Shown here: in pieces, positions 1-10,310 of the stretch
Position numbering within the stretch: position 1 is the first letter of the stretch
How the letters are laid out: every line of letters starts with the position of its first letter
Translations under genes and position numbers: made by a program
Source: Fortiea contorta PCC 7126
GTDB lineage: Bacteria; Cyanobacteriota; Cyanobacteriia; Cyanobacteriales; Nostocaceae
DNA: 64,000 bases
NCBI RefSeq assembly: GCF_000332295.1
Contig: NZ_KB235930.1
Location: forward strand, 3,561,895-3,625,894
Direction: 5' to 3'
The notes under the pieces: model-generated
The model's input: the letters and a program-made list of their open reading frames with translations, nothing else
Told to the model about the DNA's origin: nothing
Database searches by the model: none

Positions 1-401
1 CAGCAGAATTTTTTGCTACATAAATTAACAGTTACTTGTGGTCAATTTCGTTGCTTAGTAACGGTTTTAGTGTTTATTTAGATAAAGCGATCGTGTTAAG
101 CAACACCAGATGTTACGCAGGTCAATAGTTTATTTTTCGCTGAATTTGACCGATTTATTGATTAATTTAATCAAACCTTCTGAGCAAAAAGGTTTTTATT
201 TTGTTTTGTATCTGATATCACCAATAAACAAAGATGGTCGTGACCACTATTCCGATATTTACACATAGATGTTATGAGTGTTAAATCAGCAATAGCTGTA
301 GTGTTTGTAAGTATTAAATAATCCTAAAAGCTTTTTGCTACAAGCAACATGTTTGTGGTGCATTGCTAGGATGCTTCGGCTAAATTCTACATCATTTACG
401 T
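1..401. other. Intergenic region, upstream of the Crp/Fnr gene
   Basis: AT-rich stretch with no open frame that looks coding. It must contain the promoter of the downstream regulator, but I could not assign a convincing -10/-35 pair or an NtcA-type GTA-N8-TAC site. The gene preceding it lies outside the window. Confidence 0.5.
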
Positions 402-992
402 GTGTCTACCCAATCTTTTATGTATTCCAAAAATTTGTCTTATAACTCAGGTTTCAAAACCCAAATCCCCTATAGAATATTCACTAAGCGCGAAATGTTA
501 CCGCCGCGTAATGACATCCTGTGGCGGATTGAACGCGGCGCAGTTCGTACTTTAACCTGGAGTGAAGACGGTACGTTTATTACTCTGGGTTACTGGGGTT
601 GTGGTGATTTGATTGGTTCACCTTTATCTAGAATTAAGCCTTATCAAATTGAATGTCTAACTAATGTAGAAGTTAGTATTGTTCCTCCCCATCTTTGGTA
701 TCAGGATGTCAATGCTTTGTTAACCCGCATTCAACAAGGAGAAGAACTTTTAAGTATCGTCCATCGCAAACCTATTTCTGTACGTTTATGGCAATTTTTA
801 CTGTGGTTAAGTGCTAAATTTGGTCGTGATGTGGAACAGGGTAAGCTGATTGACCTCAATGCTACCCATCAGGAAATATCTGAGGTGTTGAATACAACAA
901 GAGTTACCATCACCCGTCTCTTACAAGAGTTTGAGGATGAAGGGAAACTAATACGCCTCAAACGCCAAATTATTTTGCGCTCTTTCCAGTAG
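402..992 (+). CDS. Crp/Fnr-family transcriptional regulator
   Basis: A 196-residue member of the Crp/Fnr superfamily. The N-terminal half reads as a shortened cyclic-nucleotide-binding-like beta barrel (around residues 35-110). The C-terminal third holds a winged helix-turn-helix, with the recognition helix in the segment HQEISEVLNTTRVTITRLLQ, close to the pattern seen in NtcA and other cyanobacterial Crp proteins. The effector-binding residues of true CRP are not evident, so the ligand is unknown. The start is GTG at 402; an in-frame ATG at 420 is an equally plausible start. The gene is monocistronic and followed by a strong hairpin. Confidence 0.85.
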   Translation: MSTQSFMYSKNLSYNSGFKTQIPYRIFTKREMLPPRNDILWRIERGAVRTLTWSEDGTFITLGYWGCGDLIGSPLSRIKPYQIECLTNVEVSIVPPHLWYQDVNALLTRIQQGEELLSIVHRKPISVRLWQFLLWLSAKFGRDVEQGKLIDLNATHQEISEVLNTTRVTITRLLQEFEDEGKLIRLKRQIILRSFQ

Positions 993-1009
993 TCTGTTGT
1001 TCAGGTGAT

Positions 1010-1042
1010 AGAACCCTGACTTTTTAGAAAAGTCGGGGTTCT
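1010..1042 (+). terminator. Hairpin terminator after the Crp/Fnr gene
   Basis: Inverted repeat AGAACCC-t-GACTTTT / AAAAGTC-g-GGGTTCT with a three-base loop, 18 bp after the stop codon. The stem is about 14 bp with one mismatch. No long T-run follows, so it may act as a hairpin-only terminator or a 3' stabiliser. Confidence 0.6.
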
Positions 1043-1187
1043 GGTTCACAATCTACTTGTGTTGGTGCAGAACACTTATACATTTGTAACCAAAGCTTAA
1101 ATAAAACTTATATATGAATTTGTTTTGATATCTAATCCTATTTGCGCGGTACGAGATGGGTAGAGAAATCGCCTCTGCTCGATTGGC

Positions 1188-1703
1188 TCAACCTTGCTCA
1201 AACCAATTTTGACCACCTGGTAATTCTGCTAAATGACGGTCAATTATATCCGGTAGCATTTTCGGCGGACATTTATAAGTTAGTTGTAAAAGTTCTTGAG
1301 CAAAATTAAGCAATAATTCTCGATTCAGTCTTTGTGAAATTTGATGGGGTTTTAAATTACCTGCAAAAATTTCCACACTAGCTGGTCTAATTCCTATTTC
1401 TATTGCTTCTTCAATAAATTCTTGCCATTCATCAGATTTAATATAATAAGACGTTTGATTATCTTTGAGATTTAATTTAGCAATCTGAATAACTGAGTCA
1501 GAGATAGACGCAATCCAGAAGTTAGTTAAACGCTGTTCAATTTGATTTTTAATGAGATGAATACATAATCTAACTAGAAAAGCCTCGATTTTTCGCAGCG
1601 TGGCTTGTTTACTCATCCCTTCTAAATCATCAATAATTTCTAAAGCGTCTTCATACCGACCCTCTGCAATACTTTCTCTTAATTCTCTTAATTCTTGTGT
1701 CAT
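1188..1703 (-). CDS. DUF29 family protein
   Basis: About 171 residues, matching the pattern of the DUF29 family, which is strongly expanded in cyanobacteria and has no established function. Typical features are the helical N-terminus (TQELRELRESIAEGRYEDAL), the segment LRKIEAFLVRLCIHLIK, and the charged C-terminal half. The frame is open further upstream to 1784, but the first ATG giving the family-like N-terminus is at 1703. The upstream extension overlaps an intergenic repeat-like sequence (ACAACACACCCTAC) and is unlikely to be translated. The product is probably soluble and monocistronic. Confidence 0.75.
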   Translation of the reverse strand: MTQELRELRESIAEGRYEDALEIIDDLEGMSKQATLRKIEAFLVRLCIHLIKNQIEQRLTNFWIASISDSVIQIAKLNLKDNQTSYYIKSDEWQEFIEEAIEIGIRPASVEIFAGNLKPHQISQRLNRELLLNFAQELLQLTYKCPPKMLPDIIDRHLAELPGGQNWFEQG

Positions 1704-1831
1704 GGATTGGAGAATTGAGCACGACGCGAATTTAGAAATAGTAGAGTGTGTTGTGCTCTCAGTTAACACGCTGTAGATTCTCAACTCTGGGTTGCGCTCT
1801 GTGACAACACACCCTACAAATATAGCGTTGA

Positions 1832-2116
1832 CTACGCCTCGACTTTCACTCCACGCCAGAAGGCGACATAACCTTCAATATTTTTAGCTTTTTCCTTGGT
1901 GCTGGGATAGTACCAAGCGGCGTCTTTGTTGATTTGTCCATCAACTTCGATACTATAATAACTGGCAACTCCTTTCCAAGGACAAGTGGTGTGAGTCTCA
2001 CTTGCTTGAAAGTATTGCTTGTTAATGGCGTCAGCGGGAAAGTAATGATTTCCTTCCACTACCACGGTTTGGTCACTTTCGGCTAAAACAGCGCCATTCC
2101 AAATTGCTTTCGGCAT
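1832..2116 (-). CDS. DUF427 domain-containing protein
   Basis: A 94-residue protein that is a full-length single DUF427 domain. Diagnostic features are the start MPKAIWNGAVLAESDQTVVVEGN, here with the usual YFPADAINK segment, the cysteine-containing motif TTCPWKGVASYY, and the C-terminal AWYYPSTKEKAKNIEGYVAFW. The family adopts a beta-rich fold; its biochemical role is not established. The gene is divergent from recQ, with 92 bp of shared upstream sequence. No operon partner is evident. Confidence 0.88.
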   Translation of the reverse strand: MPKAIWNGAVLAESDQTVVVEGNHYFPADAINKQYFQASETHTTCPWKGVASYYSIEVDGQINKDAAWYYPSTKEKAKNIEGYVAFWRGVKVEA

Positions 2117-2208
2117 AAGTAAATTTGCGATTAAACTTTACACATAACATTATGATGCGGATGGCGAGCTAGCGGCTTGTGTCCCAAGGTAAACAGTGAT
2201 AGTCAGTT

Positions 2209-4371
2209 ATGCTTCAGTATCCCAATCTCGAACAAGCGCTAAAATATCACTTCGGTTATGACCGATTCCGTCCAGGACAACGACAAATTATTGAAGATGC
2301 GCTACAAAATCGGGATTTACTGGTAGTAATGCCTACTGGAGGTGGTAAATCTCTCTGTTTCCAATTACCAGCACTGTTAAAAAAAGGTTTGACGGTGGTG
2401 GTGTCACCGTTGATTGCTTTGATGCAAGACCAAGTGGAATCACTGCGGAATAATAATATTAGCGCCACCTTCTTGAATAGTAGCGTCAATGCTTACAAAG
2501 TGCGATCGCGGGAAGAAGCCATTCTCAATGGTAGAATAAAATTACTTTACGTGGCGCCAGAACGTCTCCTTAGTGAAAGATTTTTGCCATTTCTCGATTT
2601 AGTCCATCATCAAATCGGTATTTCTACCTTTGCAATTGATGAAGCTCATTGTGTTTCGGAGTGGGGACACGACTTTCGCCCAGAATATCGACAGTTAAAA
2701 TCACTGCGAAAACGTTACCCTCAAGTTCCCACCATCGCGCTCACCGCCACTGCCACTGATCGCGTTCGCAGTGATATCATTCAACAATTAGGGTTAAAGC
2801 AACCAAGTATCCACATCGCCAGCTTTAATCGTCAAAATCTTTATTATGAAGTCCGTGCGAAAACCAAATACGCGTACGCCGAGTTATTAGAACTAATTCG
2901 AGAAACAGAAGGGTCAATTATTGTTTATTGTTTAACTCGCAAAAAAGTTGATGAACTAACTTTTAAACTGCAAAACGACAAAATTGCTGCCTTAGCTTAT
3001 CATGCTGGATTAAATGATGAAGAACGCAGCCAAAATCAAACCCGCTTTATCCGCGATGATGTGCGGGTAATCGTCGCCACCATTGCTTTTGGGATGGGAA
3101 TTAATAAACCAGATGTGCGGTTAGTAATTCATTATGACATCCCCCGCAATTTAGAGAGTTACTATCAAGAATCAGGGAGAGCGGGTAGGGACGGTGAACC
3201 GTCTCGCTGTACCATCTTTTTCAGCTTTGGAGATATTAAAACTATTGAATGGAGCATTGACCAAAAAACTGACCCCCAAGAACAATTAATCGCCAAACAA
3301 CAGTTGCGTCAGATGATTGATTATGCAGAAGGCACAGACTGTCGGCGTACAATTCAACTGGGTTATTTTGGGGAAAGGTTTTTGGGAAATTGCGCTAACT
3401 GCGACAATTGTCGTGATCCCAAACCAGTGCAAGATTGGACAATTGAAGCCATGAAGTTTTTATCTTGTGTGGCGCGGTGTAAAGAAAGATTTGGTATGAT
3501 GTATATTATTGATGTGTTGCGGGGTGCGAAAAGCCAGAAAATCGCTCTCAATCAACACGATCAACTTTCTACCTACGGTATCGGCAAAGATCGCACTCTT
3601 GAACAGTGGAAAATGTTAGGGCGATCGCTTTTACATCAAGGCTTACTCACACAAACTACTGATGGTTACTCCGTTTTAAAACTCAATGCTTTGAGTTGGG
3701 AAGTCATGCGCCGACAACGCCCAGTTTCTATCGCCGTTCCCGTAGCTTCAAAGCTGACATGGGAAGAAGGCAGCGCCAAAGCCGCCGAACTAGAAATATT
3801 ATTACAGAGATTGCGATCGCTCCGCAAACAACTCGCCGATGAACAGTCAGTACCACCATACGTGGTCTTTCAAGATTCCACACTCAAATTAATGGCTCAG
3901 ATGCAGCCCAAAACCCTCGAGGAATTCGGTCAACTCTCCGGCGTCGGGAGCCATAAACTCTCTCAATATGGTGATAAATTCTTGGCAGAAATCCGCATCT
4001 ACCGTCAAGAACAAGGCATCATTGACCCAGAGGATAATTCCACTCCTCATCTGAGTCTTGGCTTACCTTCCGACACCGAGCTATTGACCTTTAATTTACA
4101 TAAACAAGGTTTGAGTGTCGCGGACATCGCTCAACAACGCAATATCCGCCCCACAACAATTATTCGCCACCTCTCAGATTTAATTGAAAAAAATCAACCA
4201 GTCGATTTAAACCAGTTAATTCCCCTAGAACGCCAGCAGAAAATTTGGCAAGTTCTAGAGGTACTTGGTGATATTTCCTTGACACCAATTAAAGAGCAAC
4301 TGGGCGAAAGTTACACCTACGACGAAATCCGTCTAGTTAGGGGAAAATGGCGTCGAGAACAGCGCCGATAA
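2209..4371 (+). CDS. recQ: ATP-dependent DNA helicase RecQ
   Basis: A 720-residue superfamily-2 3'-5' DNA helicase acting in recombination and replication-fork repair. The order is canonical: Walker [14 protein letters not shown] near residue 41, DEAH box near residue 145, helicase motif VI region [12 protein letters not shown] near residue 325, then the RecQ-C-terminal zinc-binding cysteines ([26 protein letters not shown]). An HRDC domain is visible around residues 545-620 ([21 protein letters not shown]). A C-terminal winged-helix-like tail ([20 protein letters not shown]) resembles the extension of many cyanobacterial and Bacillus RecQ proteins. ATG start; no disruption seen. Confidence 0.96.
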   Translation: MLQYPNLEQALKYHFGYDRFRPGQRQIIEDALQNRDLLVVMPTGGGKSLCFQLPALLKKGLTVVVSPLIALMQDQVESLRNNNISATFLNSSVNAYKVRSREEAILNGRIKLLYVAPERLLSERFLPFLDLVHHQIGISTFAIDEAHCVSEWGHDFRPEYRQLKSLRKRYPQVPTIALTATATDRVRSDIIQQLGLKQPSIHIASFNRQNLYYEVRAKTKYAYAELLELIRETEGSIIVYCLTRKKVDELTFKLQNDKIAALAYHAGLNDEERSQNQTRFIRDDVRVIVATIAFGMGINKPDVRLVIHYDIPRNLESYYQESGRAGRDGEPSRCTIFFSFGDIKTIEWSIDQKTDPQEQLIAKQQLRQMIDYAEGTDCRRTIQLGYFGERFLGNCANCDNCRDPKPVQDWTIEAMKFLSCVARCKERFGMMYIIDVLRGAKSQKIALNQHDQLSTYGIGKDRTLEQWKMLGRSLLHQGLLTQTTDGYSVLKLNALSWEVMRRQRPVSIAVPVASKLTWEEGSAKAAELEILLQRLRSLRKQLADEQSVPPYVVFQDSTLKLMAQMQPKTLEEFGQLSGVGSHKLSQYGDKFLAEIRIYRQEQGIIDPEDNSTPHLSLGLPSDTELLTFNLHKQGLSVADIAQQRNIRPTTIIRHLSDLIEKNQPVDLNQLIPLERQQKIWQVLEVLGDISLTPIKEQLGESYTYDEIRLVRGKWRREQRR

Positions 4372-4719
4372 CTCTCAAAGCCGTCTGAATGCCAAAAAAT
4401 TTTTACAACTTCGCTTGCTAAATTTTGCAGCGTAGTGCTATACTTGGAGCGACGGCTTAAGTTAATTTATCCGTCATTCACGCACTAAAGACATCAGCCT
4501 TGGTAAAGCTAGGCATGTGAAAGTACTAAGCAGTGTTAGTAGTGTTACATCTAAAAAACTCATAGACGATCGCCTCCCAGTGACAAATTGTGATCGTATC
4601 CTCTAGTGTGGCTCATAAACAGTCAAATGGGGCACATTAATAGTTTTGGATTTCTTCTATCTCCTATAAGATAAACAAATAGATGCATCTATAAAATCAT
4701 CACGCGTCCCTGCAAACCG

Positions 4720-4753
4720 TTGTAGAGACGAGGCAAAAGCAGCGTCTCTACAA
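4720..4753. repeat. Dispersed TTGTAGAGACG hairpin repeat
   Basis: Perfect 11-bp inverted repeat TTGTAGAGACG / CGTCTCTACAA around a 12-base loop. It is one of at least seven related intergenic hairpins in the window (also near 7838, 11441, 27074, 50314, 53094 and 57539). Confidence 0.75.
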
Positions 4754-4780
4754 GAGAAGATATCCATCATGAGTTTGTAG

Positions 4781-5125
4781 TCAGCCTTACCCTCTAAAGT
4801 CGATGACTACGAGCGATTCACCTGGGAAAAATTGTCTCAATTAGGAGAACACCTAGCACAAAAATCGGGACTGAACTTACATGATGGACTACCTGCCAAC
4901 ACATAAGCTGTACAATACGGAAAACTGGTAACAGAGAATTGAGGTAGGTTTGCACTCGTGTGTGGTGATGAACCTACTGTAAGTCGAGATTTCAACGCCA
5001 GAATCATGGATAACAGTTTCGGGAAAGCGAGACAAGCGACAGCGTTGATGAAGGTGAATAATGCTGCATCCTTTAAAGCCATAGGTAATCACCGCCGTAG
5101 GAAATTAGGTGGTCACTATTTTTAG
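4781..5125 (+). pseudogene. Degenerate coding remnant with two in-frame stops, family unknown
   Basis: One forward frame stays protein-like for about 115 codons but is broken by a TAA and a TGA. It reads LPSKVDDYERFTWEKLSQLG..., then AVQYGKLVTEN, then LVCGDEPTVSRDFNARIMDN and FGKARQATALMKVNNAAS. Composition and lack of long repeats argue for a former gene rather than chance, but I do not recognise the family, and no start codon or ribosome-binding site is visible. The rest of the 0.95-kb gap between recQ and the acyl-ACP synthetase gene holds only the hairpin repeat at 4720. Antisense open frames across this stretch look like shadows. Confidence 0.4.
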
Positions 5126-5315
5126 CTGCAAGCTTAAATTAAATGATTGCTTTTAGCTTATACAAAAGTATCTTATCATAAATTTTTGTGAAGAGAATTG
5201 GGAATTTTTTCCAGATAATATACCGAGAGGGCATTGTGTATATTGAAGGAATTTATCATCACAGAAAAGCAAAATCATTTTCCCACAAATAGCATTGAAT
5301 ATTTAGGAATGCGTT

Positions 5316-7292
5316 ATGTCAAAAACCTCATCTACTACTGCGGCTTTATTTACAATCAGCGAAAGAGAACGAAAAGCTTTACAAGGTTTAGCAGATTATA
5401 CAAAAGTAAATTCATTACCAGAAGTTTGGCCCTTAGCAGCGCAGCGTTTTAGTAATATTGTGGCTTTGCATAACCCCCATGCTCAACCAGAAGTATTAAT
5501 TACCTACGCTCAACTAGCAGCACAAATTCAACAATTTGCAGCGGGATTGCAAACCTTAGGAGTGGAAATAGGCGATCGCATTTCCTTAATTGCTGATAAC
5601 AGTCCCCGCTGGTTTATAGCCGATCAAGGTATCATGACCTCTGGAGCAATTAACGCTGTACGCAGTGCTCTAGCTGAAAGAGAAGAATTACTGTTTATCA
5701 TCGCTAACAGTGGGAGCACGGCGCTGGTAGTTGAAGATTTAAAAACACTGCAAAAACTACGAGCTGGTTTAAATGATTTACCCATTAAATTCATCATCTT
5801 ACTAACAGATGAAGCCCCACCCGCCGATGAAACCTTACAACTGCTCAACTTTAACCAACTAATCGCCATCGGTTGTGAGCACCCTCTCAAAGCAGTTCAG
5901 CAAAATCTTCATGATTTAGCAACTCTCATTTACACCTCTGGAACCACAGGTAAACCCAAAGGTGTGATGCTTTCCCATGGTAATTTGTTGCACCAAGTCA
6001 CCACCCTAGGCTCAGTAGTACAACCACATCCAGGAGATATTGTCTTAAGCATTCTTCCTACTTGGCACAGTTACGAACGCAGTGGGGAGTATTTTTTACT
6101 TTCCCAAGGTTGCACACAAGTTTATACTAACTTGCGCTCCGTTAAAAAAGATTTAAAGGAATTTAAACCGAATTACATGATCGCCGTACCCCGGTTGTGG
6201 GAATCAATTTATGAAGGAGTGCAAAAGCAGTTTCGAGAGCAACCAGCTAATAAACAACGCCTAGTCAACTTTTTGCTCGATATTAGTGACCAATATATCA
6301 AAGCGCGACGAATCGCTCAGGGATTAAGTTTAGAGCATCTTCATGCTTCGTCCTTAGAGCGCTTATTCGCCCGCATCACCGCCGCAGCACTATTTCCCCT
6401 GCATTTGTTAGGAGAAAAACTCGTCTATGCTAAAGTCCGCCAAGCCACAGGAGGACGCATCAAACACGTCATTAGCGGTGGTGGAGCCTTGCCTCGCCAC
6501 ATAGATAGCTTTTTTGAACTAGTTGGCATTAATATCTTACAGGGATATGGTTTGACAGAGACAGCTCCTGTTACCAATGCGCGCCGTCCCTGGCGGAACC
6601 TACTCGGTTCATCAGGGCAACCAATACCGGGGACAGAAGTTAAAATCATAGATCCGGAGACAAAAGTACCCTTACCAACTGGAAAGCGAGGTTTAGTATT
6701 GCTCAAAGGCCCCCAAATTATGCAAGGCTATTACCAAAATCCCGAAGCCACAGCCAAAGCCATTGACGCTGAAGGTTGGTTTGATAGCGGTGATTTGGGT
6801 TGGGTAACACCACAAAACGACCTAGTGCTCACCGGTAGAGCTAAAGATACAATTGTCTTAAGCAATGGGGAAAATATCGAGCCACAGCCGATAGAAGATG
6901 CTTGTTTGCGATCGCCCTACATCGATCAAATCATGGTTGTTGGACAAGACCAGCGCAGCATCGGCGCCTTGATTGTTCCCAACATTGAAGCCTTAACAAA
7001 ATGGGCAGAAACTCAAAACTTGAGTTTAAATATACAAGATGCCAATTCTACCGCAGTTAACAGTCAAGAAATAAACCTGGAGAGTAAAATAATCCAGGAT
7101 TTATATCGCCAAGAATTGAATCGGGAAGTGCAAAATCGTCCAGGTTATCGAGCTGATGACCGCATCGGACCCTTCAGACTGATTATCGAGCCATTTTCTA
7201 TCGAGAACGGCTTGCTAACGCAAACCTTGAAAATTCGGCGACACGTCGTCACAGAACGCTATCGCGGTATTATTGACGGCATGTTTGCCTGA
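5316..7292 (+). CDS. aas: Long-chain fatty acyl-ACP/CoA synthetase (AMP-binding)
   Basis: A 658-residue ANL-superfamily adenylating enzyme. The P-loop-like AMP-binding motif LIYTSGTTGKPKGVMLSHGN lies near residues 205-224, the A5 motif GYGLTETAPV near residue 408, and the A7/A8 region WFDSGDLG...LTGRAKDTIVLSNGENIEP near residues 487-525. In cyanobacteria the close relatives activate free fatty acids to acyl-ACP for recycling into lipids (Synechocystis slr1609 type); acyl-CoA activity cannot be excluded from sequence. The start ATG at 5316 follows an AGGA box. The ylqD-like gene follows after 42 bp, suggesting co-transcription. Confidence 0.85.
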   Translation: MSKTSSTTAALFTISERERKALQGLADYTKVNSLPEVWPLAAQRFSNIVALHNPHAQPEVLITYAQLAAQIQQFAAGLQTLGVEIGDRISLIADNSPRWFIADQGIMTSGAINAVRSALAEREELLFIIANSGSTALVVEDLKTLQKLRAGLNDLPIKFIILLTDEAPPADETLQLLNFNQLIAIGCEHPLKAVQQNLHDLATLIYTSGTTGKPKGVMLSHGNLLHQVTTLGSVVQPHPGDIVLSILPTWHSYERSGEYFLLSQGCTQVYTNLRSVKKDLKEFKPNYMIAVPRLWESIYEGVQKQFREQPANKQRLVNFLLDISDQYIKARRIAQGLSLEHLHASSLERLFARITAAALFPLHLLGEKLVYAKVRQATGGRIKHVISGGGALPRHIDSFFELVGINILQGYGLTETAPVTNARRPWRNLLGSSGQPIPGTEVKIIDPETKVPLPTGKRGLVLLKGPQIMQGYYQNPEATAKAIDAEGWFDSGDLGWVTPQNDLVLTGRAKDTIVLSNGENIEPQPIEDACLRSPYIDQIMVVGQDQRSIGALIVPNIEALTKWAETQNLSLNIQDANSTAVNSQEINLESKIIQDLYRQELNREVQNRPGYRADDRIGPFRLIIEPFSIENGLLTQTLKIRRHVVTERYRGIIDGMFA

Positions 7293-7334
7293 TAAATCCA
7301 CCTGCAAACTACTCAGAGTGAACGGATAATTTTT

Positions 7335-7784
7335 ATGGATGTCTCCAAACCTCATTTACTGTTAAAGCGCGTTGTCAATGTGAAAGTCATCGTCACCCCT
7401 CTGTGGAAAGATGAAATTCAACAGCAATTACAAGCGCAGATTAACCAAACCGACCAACAATTGCAACAACTAGACATCGAAGGACAAAGAGCCATCACTG
7501 CAATTCAAAAACAGAGTTTACAACCACCAGGGCCACAGACAATTCAACAAATTGACAACATCCAACTGCAAATCAATCAAAAGAAAAGTGAGCTACTAGA
7601 ACAGAAAAATCAATTTCTGCAAAACCTCCAACAAGTGCAATTTCTCGATTTAGATCAAGAAGTGAATCAATTTCAAATGGAAGGTTTTTTCCGCATCGAA
7701 ACAGGTGATAACCTGATTAGCAAAACTCAAGTAGAAATTGTTCTCCGTGACGGGATTGTGGAAGAAATTCGCGGCGATATCTAA
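7335..7784 (+). CDS. YlqD family protein
   Basis: A 149-residue protein, about the usual length of the YlqD family. It opens with a short beta segment (LLLKRVVNVKVIVTPLWKDE), followed by a long glutamine-rich coiled coil (residues about 28-105), and closes with a small beta-rich part (FFRIETGDNLISKTQVEIVLRDG). The function is unknown in all organisms. It lies 42 bp behind the acyl-ACP synthetase gene on the same strand, so the two are likely co-expressed. A GTAGAGACG hairpin follows at 7838. Confidence 0.8.
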   Translation: MDVSKPHLLLKRVVNVKVIVTPLWKDEIQQQLQAQINQTDQQLQQLDIEGQRAITAIQKQSLQPPGPQTIQQIDNIQLQINQKKSELLEQKNQFLQNLQQVQFLDLDQEVNQFQMEGFFRIETGDNLISKTQVEIVLRDGIVEEIRGDI

Positions 7785-7837
7785 TTTTGTCATCGACGCT
7801 GAATGTGAATTAACAGCCCAAACCCTGTATTTTCGCG

Positions 7838-7866
7838 TAGAGACGTTGCTTTGGCTTCGTCTCTAC
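7838..7866. repeat. Dispersed GTAGAGACG hairpin repeat
   Basis: Nine-base perfect stem GTAGAGACG / CGTCTCTAC around an 11-base loop. It sits between the convergent ylqD-like gene and the hypothetical gene at 7919, where it may also help transcription termination. Confidence 0.65.
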
Positions 7867-7918
7867 AAAATGCTTACACAAAACAACTTTCAACCCGGCT
7901 CCCTGTTCCCTGCTATAA

Positions 7919-8455
7919 CTACTGACAGTGTTGACTTAACTGATTTTGCGGGTGGTTCCTAGATTCACAATGTCTCTGGGCCCCAGCCCAAACAATCTGC
8001 CATACAGGAGGTGAACTAACCAACAGCGATCGCCCAAAAGTAGTCATTTCTACACGATATTTAATCGCCCCAACCAGGCTATCACTCCCGTGAATTTGTG
8101 TAATCGTCACTAAAGCTTGATTGCGTTGCGGATAAACTACCTCCACCTTGCGCGTCCCCCCCAAGGATGCAATATCATCAACAGCATTCAAAGCTAGAGT
8201 CGCCGGATCGCTACCTTGGAGAGTAGAGCTAATACTCGCAAGCGGTATACTTTTATAGTTATATCGCCCCGAATCAGCTATAATATCCTGAGATATCTGG
8301 GTTGCTTCTGTCCTTTGTGGTTGGTCGTTACTAGTCTCAAAGATCGTGACAGCAGGCTGGTTCTGGGTAATGTAAACCCCAGCACTAGCGGTAGTAAAGA
8401 TACTTAAGATCAAAATTAAAAACAACTTCCACTTTACTGTCATAAGATTAAGCAA
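7919..8455 (-). CDS. Hypothetical exported or membrane-anchored protein
   Basis: A 178-residue protein with a hydrophobic N-terminal helix (KWKLFLILILSIFTTASAG) that looks like an uncleaved signal anchor or a signal peptide. The mature part is soluble and beta-rich, with no motif I recognise. An alternative ATG start five codons in (MTVKWK) is possible. The gene is convergent with the ylqD-like gene and divergent from the E2 gene of pyruvate dehydrogenase, with 376 bp between the two starts. The last 25 residues are polar and atypical, so the 3' end could have been altered, but I cannot show this. Confidence 0.6.
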   Translation of the reverse strand: MLNLMTVKWKLFLILILSIFTTASAGVYITQNQPAVTIFETSNDQPQRTEATQISQDIIADSGRYNYKSIPLASISSTLQGSDPATLALNAVDDIASLGGTRKVEVVYPQRNQALVTITQIHGSDSLVGAIKYRVEMTTFGRSLLVSSPPVWQIVWAGAQRHCESRNHPQNQLSQHCQ

Positions 8456-8831
8456 GAATTTCCCGCAGGTTAGTGATCAGTTTTGAATTTTCAATTGAAG
8501 TATAACCACTAACCCTCTATCTTGTGATTGTGAGCAACACTGGTGCATCAGTGAGTGGTTACGAAGATACATAACTCATGCAAGTAGCAAAAACTCAAGT
8601 CTGGATCGACTAGTCATCGAGAATTGCTAGATATGTAGACATCAGCATCTTCCTCAGGTTCCTGGGGATGGGTCTAGGGTCAAGAGTCAAAATTTATTTT
8701 TGCTATTCCCAATTCCCCAATCTAAAATGTAAAGTCGCAAATCCAAAACCCCCAAGCCTTGATACAATTCGATCTGACAAAAGCTGTTAAAGTCCAAAAA
8801 TTCGCAAAATTATTGATTCTGAAACCACCCT
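8456..8831. other. Intergenic region between divergent genes
   Basis: 376 bp serving as the shared upstream region of the exported protein (minus strand) and the E2 gene (plus strand). I found no RNA gene, repeat or clear operator in it. Confidence 0.4.
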
Positions 8832-10127
8832 ATGAGCATTCATGAAGTATTTATGCCGGCGCTTAGTTCCACCATGACCGAAGGCAAAATTGTCTCTTGG
8901 GTGAAGTCGCCAGGTGATAAAGTGGAAAAAGGCGAGACAGTGGTGGTTGTCGAGTCAGATAAGGCAGATATGGATGTGGAATCCTTTTATGAAGGATATC
9001 TAGCTCACATCTTAGTACCAGCTGGTGAAAGTACAACCGTAGGATCAGCGATCGCTTATATCGCCGAAACAGAAGCCGAAATCGCCACCGCCAAATCTCT
9101 GACTAATTCTGGTGGCGCAGTCGCTACCCCCACCCCTGAACCCGTTGCTACCACGGCCGCAGTGGAAACACCCACCCTCACTGCTCAAAACGGTTCTAAC
9201 CACCGTGAAGGTAGGCTTGTTGTTTCCCCCCGCGCCCGCAAGTTAGCCAAAGAACTTAAAGTAGATTTAAATACACTCAAAGGTAGTGGCCCTTACGGTC
9301 GAATCGTCGCCGAAGATGTGGAAACCGTAGCTAATCAGGGTCAGCCACCTGCAGCTAAAGTAGTTGCACCACAACCATCTACACCCGCGATCTCCCCAGT
9401 TGCACCCCCACGGACAGCACCCGCTCCCACCCCAGTAGTTAGCGGTGCTACAGCCAGTCAAATAGTGCCTTTTACTACCTTCCAAAACGCCGTAGTGCGA
9501 AACATGGTAGCCAGCCTATCTGTACCTGTCTTCCGCGTGGGTTACACAATCAGCACTGATGGCTTAGACAAGCTTTATAAGCAAATTAAGTCTAAAGGCG
9601 TAACAATGACCGCCCTACTAGCAAAAGCCGTAGCGGTGACATTGCAAAAACACCCACTCATCAACGCCAGTTACTCAGATCAAGGTATTGTTCATCACTC
9701 AGACATTAACATTTCTGTAGCTGTAGCGATGGATGACGGGGGATTAATTACACCCGTGCTCAAGAATGCAGATATAGTAGATATCTATTCGCTCTCCCGC
9801 ACCTGGAAATCTTTAGTAGAAAGAGCCAGAAGCAAACAACTACAGCCAGATGAATATAACAGCGGTACCTTCACCCTCTCAAACCTGGGAATGTTTGGTG
9901 TAGATACATTTGACGCCATTTTACCACCTGGACAAGGTTCAATTTTAGCGATCGGTGCATCTCGTCCGCAAGTAGCAGCCACAACCGATGGTTTATTCGC
10001 TGTGCGTCAACAAATGCAAGTGAACATTACCTCAGATCACCGGATTATTTATGGTGCTCACGCCGCCGCATTCTTACAAGATTTAGCAAAATTGATTGAG
10101 ACTAATCCTCAATCTTTGACACTTTAA
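8832..10127 (+). CDS. pdhC: Dihydrolipoamide acetyltransferase, E2 of pyruvate dehydrogenase
   Basis: A 431-residue E2 subunit that transfers acetyl groups from lipoamide to CoA in the pyruvate dehydrogenase complex. The N-terminal lipoyl domain carries the lipoylated lysine in VVESDKADMDVE (near residue 43). A Pro/Ala/Thr-rich linker leads to the E1/E3-binding domain (VVSPRARKLAKELKVDLNTL, around residues 129-148), a second linker, and the catalytic domain. The active-site motif DHRIIYGAHAA lies near residue 402. The length fits cyanobacterial E2 with one lipoyl domain. The gene stands alone, as is common in cyanobacteria, and ends at a clear intrinsic terminator. Confidence 0.95.
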   Translation: MSIHEVFMPALSSTMTEGKIVSWVKSPGDKVEKGETVVVVESDKADMDVESFYEGYLAHILVPAGESTTVGSAIAYIAETEAEIATAKSLTNSGGAVATPTPEPVATTAAVETPTLTAQNGSNHREGRLVVSPRARKLAKELKVDLNTLKGSGPYGRIVAEDVETVANQGQPPAAKVVAPQPSTPAISPVAPPRTAPAPTPVVSGATASQIVPFTTFQNAVVRNMVASLSVPVFRVGYTISTDGLDKLYKQIKSKGVTMTALLAKAVAVTLQKHPLINASYSDQGIVHHSDINISVAVAMDDGGLITPVLKNADIVDIYSLSRTWKSLVERARSKQLQPDEYNSGTFTLSNLGMFGVDTFDAILPPGQGSILAIGASRPQVAATTDGLFAVRQQMQVNITSDHRIIYGAHAAAFLQDLAKLIETNPQSLTL

Positions 10128-10159
10128 CACAAAGCATTAACTTCTTGAACTTTCAATTT

Positions 10160-10196
10160 AAGACTTGGAATTGAGACACACTCCAAGTCTTTTTCT
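10160..10196 (+). terminator. Intrinsic terminator after the E2 gene
   Basis: Stem AAGACTTGGA / TCCAAGTCTT (10 bp, perfect) around a 12-base loop, followed by a T-rich tract, 33 bp behind the stop codon. This is a textbook Rho-independent terminator. Confidence 0.85.
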
Positions 10197-10310
10197 TTTA
10201 GTAACACTTTACTAACCTTCGTAAAAATACTGTGACATTAGTCTTAAATCAGACTATATTATCGAATAATCTACAGGCTAATCTATTAATTAATACTTAT
10301 AGCAAGATGT

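Noticed and set aside
5234-5452. Plus-strand frame overlapping the acyl-ACP synthetase start
   Set aside because: It overlaps the well-supported gene in another frame and has no homologous look.
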